Below are positions 1-5,436 of a DNA stretch of 9,755 nucleotides, in pieces. A model generated the notes under the pieces. The model saw only the letters and a program-made list of their open reading frames with translations. It searched no databases and was not told the DNA's origin. This DNA is from Alphaproteobacteria bacterium. GTDB lineage: Bacteria; Pseudomonadota; Alphaproteobacteria; RS24. The DNA lies in assembly GCA_015163825.1 (NCBI GenBank), contig JAAOIL010000072.1, positions 1 to 9,755 of the forward strand, read 5' to 3'. The stretch's first letter is position 1. The number at the start of each line of letters is the position of its first letter. The position numbers and the translations under genes were made by a program.

Positions 1-263
1 CATTCTTGGAAATCTTGTAGCCAGCCTTGCGGGTCGTTTTGTTCAAATGCCCAAAAGATGATGTCGCGGCTTTCGTCCAACGTTTTATCGTCTAGCACCA
101 GCACGGGCACTTCCCCTTTTTCCGACACCGCTAGCATGGTGGGTGGTTTATCGCGCAGCACGACTTCGCGGAGTTCGCAAGCGATACCCGCCACGCACAA
201 AGCCAGCCGTGCTCGCATAGCATAGGGGCAACGTCTAAAACTATAGAGAATTGGTTGTGTCAT
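1..263 (-). CDS. Glutathione S-transferase-like protein, N-terminal domain (partial, runs off left edge)
   Basis: The first 87 residues are visible and form a thioredoxin-fold GST N-terminal domain. It opens MTQPILYSFRRCPYAMRARL, with a CPYA motif at residues 12-15 where glutaredoxin/GST families have their active-site Cys or Ser. A VPVL stretch at 52-55 supplies the cis-proline loop, and the acidic-Ser pair E64-S65 usually binds the gamma-glutamyl part of glutathione. The C-terminal helical domain lies outside the window. The ATG start at 263 overlaps the trhO stop as ATGA, and the Shine-Dalgarno is weak, so translation is probably coupled to trhO. The protein is expected in the cytosol. Its substrate cannot be told from this part. 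A related GrxB-like or stringent-starvation-type GST is possible, but the Cys-Pro-Tyr start fits a catalytic GST/glutaredoxin-2-like protein. Confidence 0.85.
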   Translation of the reverse strand, partial: MTQPILYSFRRCPYAMRARLALCVAGIACELREVVLRDKPPTMLAVSEKGEVPVLVLDDKTLDESRDIIFWAFEQNDPQGWLQDFQE

Positions 264-1216
264 GATTTTTGTCCGATATGTTGTTGCCCGCGTGTTTTTG
301 CCAGCGCGATTTGTTTTTGTCGTTCGCGGAATCTGGCACGGTCGCCTTCATCGCGTGTATTGATACAATGGGGGCAAGTAATACCCTCCACATAGGCGGG
401 GTCGGTTTTGTCTGCGGCACTAACGGGCATACGACAAGCATGGCACATATCATAAACCCCTTGTTTCAATCCGTCTTGCACAGAGACACGTTGATCAAAC
501 ACAAAACAATCGCCAGTCCATTTACTATTATCGGGGGCGGTTTCCTCCAGATATTTCAAGATGCCCCCTTTTAAGTGAAACACATTCGCCACCCCGCGCG
601 ATACCAAATAGGCGGTCGCCTTTTCACAACGAATACCACCCGTGCAAAACATCGCGATATTTTTAGGCTGCTTATCTGCGGGTAAGGCTTGCAAATAATT
701 ATCTATCCATTGCGGAAACTCCCGAAACGATTTCGTCTTGGGGTCTATCGCCCCCTCAAAAGTGCCTATCGCCACTTCGTAATGATTGCGTGTATCAATC
801 ACCAAAGTATCATCACGCGCCATAAGCGCATTCCATTTATCGGGCGCAACATAAGCACCTGTGGCGGTGGGGTCTATATCGGGCTCGCCCATACTCACAA
901 TCTCTGCCTTCAAACGCACCCGCATACGATGAAATGGTTGCGCAGACGCAAACGAAAATTTGGGCGTAATATCCGCAAACGCTGGCTGCTCTGCAAAATA
1001 GGTCATAAGCGCTTGTATGGCGTCGTGCGAACCACTTATCGTGCCATTAATACCCTCTCGTGCCAGCAATATCGTGCCACGAATATGCATCCGCAAACAA
1101 AATGTCTGCAAAGGCGGACGGCGCTCTTTATAATCCGCCAAAGGCACGAATTTATAAAAAGCCGCAACGACTATCGCTTGCTCTTTTTGGTCGGGTGGGG
1201 TGGGCACTTGTATCAT
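260..1216 (-). CDS. trhO: tRNA uridine(34) hydroxylase TrhO (YceA-type rhodanese)
   Basis: TrhO hydroxylates U34 of tRNAs to ho5U with molecular oxygen, the first step towards (m)cmo5U wobble modification. The 318-residue length is normal for the family. Residues about 15-110 form the N-terminal ferredoxin-like domain, including AREGINGT at 52-59. Residues about 125-225 are a rhodanese domain with DTRN at 141-144 and the active-site loop CTGGIRCEK, giving the catalytic Cys191 and a second Cys197. The C-terminal part has two Cys pairs (C258/C261 and C281/C284), also usual in YceA proteins and possibly metal-binding. The ATG at 1216 has a clear purine-rich ribosome site (GGGGTGG, 1224-1230), 14 bp after the ggt stop. 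It is probably co-transcribed with ggt upstream and the gst-like gene downstream (ATGA overlap). A nonspecific rhodanese sulfurtransferase is unlikely given the full-length match of domain order. Confidence 0.95.
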   Translation of the reverse strand: MIQVPTPPDQKEQAIVVAAFYKFVPLADYKERRPPLQTFCLRMHIRGTILLAREGINGTISGSHDAIQALMTYFAEQPAFADITPKFSFASAQPFHRMRVRLKAEIVSMGEPDIDPTATGAYVAPDKWNALMARDDTLVIDTRNHYEVAIGTFEGAIDPKTKSFREFPQWIDNYLQALPADKQPKNIAMFCTGGIRCEKATAYLVSRGVANVFHLKGGILKYLEETAPDNSKWTGDCFVFDQRVSVQDGLKQGVYDMCHACRMPVSAADKTDPAYVEGITCPHCINTRDEGDRARFRERQKQIALAKTRGQQHIGQKS

Positions 1217-1230
1217 CTAACATCCACCCC

Positions 1231-2979
1231 TTAAAATCCAGCCGCCGCATCATCAAACCCACGAGAGACATCTGCCGCCCCTTCTAATGTGCCTGTGTCG
1301 TCTATCCATATTGCCTCCACACGCCCCAAACTATAGGCAAAATGCGGATGCGGATACAGCTTATGCCCCCGCCCTTGCAGCCCCCGCATATTGAACAGAC
1401 TTAAAGTGCCACGTTCCATCATAATCACATCGGGCTGCCATTGACTATGGCTTTTGCGAGCATAAACCGCTTGCGCCGCACTCATCTCAAAATCTATCAG
1501 GTTCAGCAATGTTTGAAAAACAGAAGTGATGATGGTCGCGCCCCCCGGCGTTCCTATCACGCCACGCAAAGCCCCATCTTTTTCTATAATGGTCGGGGTC
1601 ATAGACGATAACATCCGCTTAGCGGGGGCAATCGCATTTTGTTCATTACCCAACAACCCAAACTGATTGGCGTGTCCTTGTGCAATCGCGAAATCATCCA
1701 TCTCATTGTTTAAGAAAAACCCCCCACCCTGCACCGCTAATTTCGAGCCGAAATTACCATTCAAAGTTGTCGTAATAGATACCGCATTGCCTTGTTTATC
1801 AACGATAGAAAAATGCGTCGTCTCTACACTTTCCACCCTTTCAACATTGCCCTCTTTTATCGTGCGACTATCAGTGGCTTTATCACTATCTATATCACGA
1901 ATACGTTGGCGCACATAATCAGGCGCGGTCAATCTATTGGTCGGCACAAATACAAAATCTGGGTCGCCTAAATATGTGGCACGATCGGCATAAGCCCGAC
2001 GCTCTAACTCCGTCATTAAATGGATATGTTGCGTGCTATTATGGCGCATATCCGACACCGCATAAGGCTCTATCCCCTGTAGCAATTGCGATAAGGCAAC
2101 ACCACCGCTTGAGGGGGGTGGCATTGTAATTATATCATACCCCCGATAAGCAATGCGTATAGGGGTGCGCCACACGACTTTATATTGTGCTAAATCCTCC
2201 TGCGTAATAAGTCCGTTTGCGGCTTTCATTTCCGCCACCAATAAATGCGAAGTCTCTCCTATATAGAAATCATCGCGTCCGTGTATGGCGATGCGTTCTA
2301 GTGTGTTTGCTAAAGCGGGAAAGCGAATCGTTTGCCCAGATTCCCAACCAGTATTTTTAACAACAGATAAGGCACTTCTATTAACCGCAATAAAATCTTG
2401 CTGGTAACGATTAAACATCCGCGCGGCTTTATCGGTTAGCACAAAACCATCACGCGCCAGTTTGATAGAAGGGGCAATCAAAGCCGCCCATTCACCAGAC
2501 CCAAAACGTTTATGCAATGCCGCCATACCCGCGACACTACCCGGCACCCCCACTGCTAATGCCCCGCGTAGGCTTTTGCCTTTAATCACAGCACCCGATT
2601 CATCCAGAAACATATCACGATGTGCGGCTTGCGGGGCAATCTCTCTAAAATCCAATGCCCCTGTCGTGCCATTGTGCAAACGATAAACCATAAAGCCACC
2701 ACCACCGATATTCCCCGCTTGTTGATAGACGACAGCCAATACAAAATTAACTGCCACTGCTGCATCAAACGCATTACCACCTGCCGCCAATACATCACGC
2801 CCCACATCAGAGGCTAATCTGTGGGCGCTCACCACCATCGCTTCTTTTCCATAAACCCCTGACGGCGCAAATATATAATGATGCCGCCAATGCTCATATT
2901 GAATATGCGCAAAGGGTGTCGCCAGTGTTAGGGCTATCATCACGCACAAGGCACGGATTATGGGTGCTTTTTGATTCAT
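1231..2979 (-). CDS. ggt: Gamma-glutamyltransferase (glutathione hydrolase) proenzyme
   Basis: This N-terminal nucleophile hydrolase cleaves the gamma-glutamyl bond of glutathione and transfers it to water or amino acids, normally in the periplasm. The 582 residues match family length. A basic start and hydrophobic segment (residues 10-24) look like a signal peptide, but no clean A-X-A site follows, so it may be an uncleaved anchor. The proenzyme should self-cleave before Thr387 in the ETTHFS motif, giving large and small subunits. Substrate-site features are present: DFRE with Arg112, NNEMDDF (424-430), SSM (458-460) and the oxyanion loop TPGG (477-480). A stretch corresponding to the E. coli lid loop lies between 431 and 455. 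The ATG start has no Shine-Dalgarno (GCCCC precedes it), and a promoter lies unusually close. It leads the ggt-trhO-gst gene group, where glutathione use links the first and last genes. Confidence 0.96.
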   Translation of the reverse strand: MNQKAPIIRALCVMIALTLATPFAHIQYEHWRHHYIFAPSGVYGKEAMVVSAHRLASDVGRDVLAAGGNAFDAAVAVNFVLAVVYQQAGNIGGGGFMVYRLHNGTTGALDFREIAPQAAHRDMFLDESGAVIKGKSLRGALAVGVPGSVAGMAALHKRFGSGEWAALIAPSIKLARDGFVLTDKAARMFNRYQQDFIAVNRSALSVVKNTGWESGQTIRFPALANTLERIAIHGRDDFYIGETSHLLVAEMKAANGLITQEDLAQYKVVWRTPIRIAYRGYDIITMPPPSSGGVALSQLLQGIEPYAVSDMRHNSTQHIHLMTELERRAYADRATYLGDPDFVFVPTNRLTAPDYVRQRIRDIDSDKATDSRTIKEGNVERVESVETTHFSIVDKQGNAVSITTTLNGNFGSKLAVQGGGFFLNNEMDDFAIAQGHANQFGLLGNEQNAIAPAKRMLSSMTPTIIEKDGALRGVIGTPGGATIITSVFQTLLNLIDFEMSAAQAVYARKSHSQWQPDVIMMERGTLSLFNMRGLQGRGHKLYPHPHFAYSLGRVEAIWIDDTGTLEGAADVSRGFDDAAAGF

Positions 2980-2985
2980 GGGGCT

Positions 2986-3014
2986 TATCTAGCCACAACA
3001 CCGCCTATTGACAA
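2986..3014 (-). promoter_or_regulatory. Candidate ggt promoter, possibly giving a leaderless transcript
   Basis: On the minus strand TTGTCA (3014-3009) is followed, after a 17-bp spacer, by TAGATA (2991-2986). Only six bases (AGCCCC) then separate the -10 box from the ggt ATG, so the expected +1 falls on or next to the A of the start codon. No Shine-Dalgarno is seen. The boxes are near consensus but the call rests on sequence alone. Confidence 0.45.
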
Positions 3015-3030
3015 GATAAAGTTCCCCCGC

Positions 3031-3621
3031 CTAAATAGAAAAGTCTAATAGGGGCGCAATATCCCCCGCATCAGCCGTGCGTAAGGCATCAATATACGAC
3101 TTTCTTATTTTTTTATTCGCAGATTTCATACCCACCCCCCATGTGAGCGGCGTGGCTTGCGCTTTTGCCACCACAACATCCGCCATAAGCCGTGCATGGC
3201 GACCATTGCCATTGGGGAATAGATGTATCGCCACCAAACGATGATGAAGTCGCACGGCAATCTCATGCGCATTATAAGTTTTATTTTCGCTCCAAAACTT
3301 TGCATCATCTAATGTTAGGTATAATGAGTGTCTAATATCTTTTGCCTCTATGCCGATGTTTTTTTGTGTTGTGCGATATTGCCCTGCCCAGCGCCACACA
3401 TCACCAAACATATTTTTATGCAAAGTGCAGACAAAACCCTCCTCAAAAATATCGGCACGTGCAAATGTGCGTGGATTAAGCACCCTTGCACGTGCCTTTG
3501 CGATATTTTCGTATTCATACGTATTCAAATCTTCGCGTGTTATAGCGGCGGGGATTAACCCTGCGCTTTCATTTGGGTCTAGTCGTGTTTGCCCTTCCCC
3601 TATATCGCTGAGATCGTCCAT
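3031..3621 (-). CDS. Mobile mystery protein B, Fic-domain protein
   Basis: This is a Fic/Doc-fold protein of the 'mobile mystery protein B' family, always described next to mobile mystery protein A. Fic enzymes usually transfer AMP from ATP to a target hydroxyl; the target here is unknown. With the start chosen here it has 196 residues. The Fic motif HLFPNGNGRHAR lies at 133-144: catalytic His133, Phe135, the GNGR anion nest and Arg144 are present, but Asn137 stands where most Fic enzymes have the Mg-binding Asp/Glu. Residues about 83-96 probably form the target-docking flap. A TTG ten codon-positions into the overlap (3630) would add three residues. I prefer the ATG at 3621 because it forms a TAATG overlap with the mmpA stop. 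It is cytosolic by composition. It could be a toxin, a regulator or a catalytically altered Fic. Confidence 0.88.
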   Translation of the reverse strand: MDDLSDIGEGQTRLDPNESAGLIPAAITREDLNTYEYENIAKARARVLNPRTFARADIFEEGFVCTLHKNMFGDVWRWAGQYRTTQKNIGIEAKDIRHSLYLTLDDAKFWSENKTYNAHEIAVRLHHRLVAIHLFPNGNGRHARLMADVVVAKAQATPLTWGVGMKSANKKIRKSYIDALRTADAGDIAPLLDFSI

Positions 3622-4058
3622 TAGTCCCAAAGACTTTTCGGCATAACACGCACAAACTCCGCCGCTTTGTCTTGCAATTGATATTCGCTATAGGGGGATT
3701 CTTGATCCTCTAGCATCATCGTATGCGTGACAGGGTCTAGCAATTCATGTGCTTTTTTCTGCGCTTGTTTTTCTACCAACGCATTCAGGCTACCATCCTT
3801 CGGCACGAGGGCATAAACAACATAGCAATCCATCGCCGCCGCCGCTCTGCGCAGAGATTTTAAGGTGATAGAATTATCCACCTCATTCGCCTCCAGCCGT
3901 GCCGCAGATTGTTTGCTCACCCCCAACCGCTTCGCCACTTGTGCCAAGCTCATATTCAAACTGGTGCGAATAGATTTCAGCCAGCCGTGCAGAGGCATAT
4001 CAGGCGCAAGTGTTTGCGTGATATGTTTATCCAATCTTCTTATTTGTAGCCGTTCCAT
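3621..4058 (-). CDS. Mobile mystery protein A, Xre-type HTH regulator/possible antitoxin
   Basis: The 145-residue protein matches the 'mobile mystery protein A' family, the upstream partner of the Fic protein. After an N-terminal tail with a Trp (GWLKSIRTSLNMS, 25-37), a helix-turn-helix occupies about 36-59 (MSLAQVAKRLGVSKQSAARLE), followed by ITLKSLRRAAAAMDC (64-78) and the typical YALVPKDGSL. The C-terminal helix carries HTMMLEDQ (112-119), which I recall as a family-typical element. The protein ends in SLWD. The ATG at 4058 has a strong AGGAGA ribosome site about six bases upstream. Its role is inferred to be DNA binding at the adjacent inverted repeats, probably with autoregulation, and perhaps inhibition of the Fic partner. 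No enzymatic motif is visible. The family was named for frequent location near mobile elements, but no transposase or integrase is seen here. Confidence 0.88.
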   Translation of the reverse strand: MERLQIRRLDKHITQTLAPDMPLHGWLKSIRTSLNMSLAQVAKRLGVSKQSAARLEANEVDNSITLKSLRRAAAAMDCYVVYALVPKDGSLNALVEKQAQKKAHELLDPVTHTMMLEDQESPYSEYQLQDKAAEFVRVMPKSLWD

Positions 4059-4095
4059 AATTATCTCCTATCACAGATTCCCATATCGTCATATC

Positions 4096-4124
4096 TTATT
4101 ATTACAATCTCTTAAAAAAGTCAA
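4096..4124 (-). promoter_or_regulatory. mmpA-mmpB promoter
   Basis: On the minus strand TTGACT (4124-4119) and TAATAA (4101-4096) are spaced by 17 bp, close to the sigma-70 consensus. The predicted start near 4089 falls inside the proximal 11-bp repeat arm (4083-4093), the usual place for a repressor operator. A second perfect TATAAT (4135-4130) with a weak TTATGA box 17 bp upstream (4158-4153) could be an alternative promoter. Confidence 0.6.
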
Positions 4125-4152
4125 TACACATTATAACAAAAAAGAAAATAAA

Positions 4153-4168
4153 TCATAATATATTATGA
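4153..4168. repeat. Perfect 16-bp palindrome, AT-rich
   Basis: TCATAATATATTATGA equals its own reverse complement. It overlaps the right arm of the 11-bp inverted repeat by five bases and the weak -35 box of the alternative mmpA promoter. It is a plausible binding site for a regulator dimer. AT-rich palindromes arise by chance more easily in such sequence, so its function is uncertain. Confidence 0.45.
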
Positions 4169-4199
4169 CGATATTTTCTATATATATCACAATCCGCGT

Positions 4200-4275
4200 T
4201 ATAATTAGGGGAAAAATCTCCCCCACAGAGACGGAAAGTCTGCTATAGGTGCGTTTAATAGACGGAGACAATTTC
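4200..4275 (+). promoter_or_regulatory. Efflux operon -10 box and leader
   Basis: A perfect TATAAT lies at 4200-4205, but nothing resembling TTGACA is found 16-18 bp upstream (TCTATA at 17), so transcription may need an activator. The leader that follows has a small hairpin GGGGA/TCCCC (4208-4212 with 4219-4223) and AGAC/GTCT (4229-4232 with 4238-4241). The AGACGGA motif recurs at 4260-4266, the second copy lying within the ribosome site. Thus GTCT could pair with either AGAC. No riboswitch class is recognised. Only 71 bases lie between the -10 box and the start codon. Confidence 0.35.
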
Positions 4276-5436
4276 ATGGATGATAATCAAACCCCTTCTA
4301 AACCCCCTCGCATGACCGCATTGCGGCAATTGCGCTTGCCGTCTCTGCCTGTCAGTCGTTCGGTATTGACTGCCCTGATATTTGCGGCGGGTATTATCAT
4401 TTGGGTGGTAAGTGGCGTGATAAGCGACCAAGCGACATCGCATGAGGTGGCACAACCTATCAGCACAGATATAGAGACGGCGCAAAAGTTTAAGGTCGTT
4501 GCGCGTATAATAGAGACGCAAGATTTTCGTTCCACGCTTAAACTACAGGGACGCACAGAGGCAGACCAGATTGTCACGCTAGCGGCTGAGACCGTTGGGA
4601 TTATCACCGCACAAGATATTAAGAAGGGTTCGTTTGTACAAAAAGGACAAGTCGTGTGTCGTATAGATGTCGGGGCGCGCCGTGCGCAATTAGATGAGAC
4701 TCGTGCTTTATTGCAATCACGCAAGATAGAATATGATGCGGCAAAGAAATTACGCGAGAAGGGTCATAATTCGGCAAGTCAGGTAGCGATAGCCAAAGCC
4801 GCTTATGACGGTGCGGCGGCTGCCGTGAAAGTGCGCGAAATAGAATTGCAACGCACTGCAATTGCCGCGCCTTTTGCGGGCATTGTCGATTCCATCCCTG
4901 TTGAGGAGGGTGATTTTATAATGGTTGGTCAGTCTTGTGCGACAATTATAGATAAGGATCCTATTCTTGTTGTAGCTTTTGTTGCGGAGAATCAGATTAC
5001 ATCTTTGCACTTGGGCGCTAAGGGCAAGGCACATTTAGCAACAGGGGAGAGTGTAGAGGGCAAGATTACCTACATAGCCGAAAGCCCTGATGCTACGACA
5101 CGCACATTCAAAATAGAGTTAGAAACACCGAATAAGGATTTGCGTCTGCGCGATGGTATAACGGCAGATATAGAGATTGATACGGGTTCGGTGCAAGCGA
5201 GTTTTATTCCGCAAGGCATATTGAGTCTAGATGCACAAGGGCGCATTGGGGTGCGGGTGCTGGAGGGTGGTCGTGTCGTATTTCGTCCTGTGACTATTTT
5301 ATCTGATGATACAGGTGGTGCTTTTGTGTTGGGTCTTCAGCCGCAAGAGATGGTGATTACGGTCGGCGGGGAATTCACACGCAGCGGACAAGAGGTTGAT
5401 TACGAGATGCAGTCCACAAAAATAAGAACGCAGTAA
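4276..5436 (+). CDS. RND efflux periplasmic adaptor (membrane fusion protein)
   Basis: The adaptor bridges the inner-membrane RND pump and an outer-membrane channel. The 386-residue product starts with a short cytoplasmic tail and one membrane segment at about 29-49; no lipobox Cys is present, so it is anchored by this helix. Split lipoyl halves lie at about 97-131 (VTLAAETVGIITAQDIKKGS...) and 196-228 (IAAPFAGIVDSIPVEEGDF...), flanking a short helical hairpin (135-195). A beta-barrel (about 229-300) and membrane-proximal domain follow. I chose the ATG at 4276 because CGGAGA (4263-4268) lies eight bases upstream; an in-frame GTG at 4249 would add nine residues but has no ribosome site. The stop overlaps the pump start as TAATG. 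No outer-membrane channel gene or TetR-type regulator is adjacent. The substrate is unknown; HlyD-like secretion adaptors are less likely given the RND partner. Confidence 0.93.
   Translation: MDDNQTPSKPPRMTALRQLRLPSLPVSRSVLTALIFAAGIIIWVVSGVISDQATSHEVAQPISTDIETAQKFKVVARIIETQDFRSTLKLQGRTEADQIVTLAAETVGIITAQDIKKGSFVQKGQVVCRIDVGARRAQLDETRALLQSRKIEYDAAKKLREKGHNSASQVAIAKAAYDGAAAAVKVREIELQRTAIAAPFAGIVDSIPVEEGDFIMVGQSCATIIDKDPILVVAFVAENQITSLHLGAKGKAHLATGESVEGKITYIAESPDATTRTFKIELETPNKDLRLRDGITADIEIDTGSVQASFIPQGILSLDAQGRIGVRVLEGGRVVFRPVTILSDDTGGAFVLGLQPQEMVITVGGEFTRSGQEVDYEMQSTKIRTQ

Larger units (their letters stand above)
4083..4174. repeat. Widely spaced 11-bp inverted repeat (candidate operator pair)
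   Basis: ATATCGTCATA at 4083-4093 and its exact reverse complement TATGACGATAT at 4164-4174 flank a 70-bp AT-rich stretch. The left arm sits over the predicted mmpA transcription start. The right arm lies just upstream of the region where the efflux operon promoter should be. This arrangement suits binding by a dimeric HTH protein with possible looping; MmpA is the obvious local candidate, by inference. Confidence 0.55.

Noticed and set aside
269..1234. Plus-strand open frames (269-574 and 689-1234) opposite trhO
   Set aside because: trhO has the family's full domain order and catalytic motif on the minus strand; the opposite frames have no recognisable domain or ribosome site.
1810..1860. 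Repetitive codons in ggt giving VERVESVETT
   Set aside because: The short Val-Glu-Ser repetition precedes the catalytic Thr in a loop region and is too short to be a tandem repeat element.
2980..3030. Possible insertion boundary or target-site duplication left of mmpB
   Set aside because: I compared the 2980-3030 gap with 4059-4275 and saw no convincing direct repeat or terminal inverted repeat flanking the mmpA-mmpB module.
3592..3609. SDIGEG near the MmpB N-terminus, an exact (S/T)xxxE(G/N) match
   Set aside because: It is tempting as a self-inhibitory Fic motif, but it lies at residues 5-10 in a Gly/Pro-rich, probably non-helical tail, whereas true inhibitory motifs sit in a helix against the active site. 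A short motif like this occurs easily by chance.
4075..4205. AT-rich stretch as a replication origin or attachment site
   Set aside because: No iterated DnaA-box-like repeats, tRNA gene end or integrase is nearby; promoters and operator-like repeats explain the composition.
4208..4223. GGGGA/TCCCC hairpin as a transcription terminator
   Set aside because: The stem is only five base pairs and no T-run follows; it sits just downstream of a -10 box, so it is at most a leader structure.
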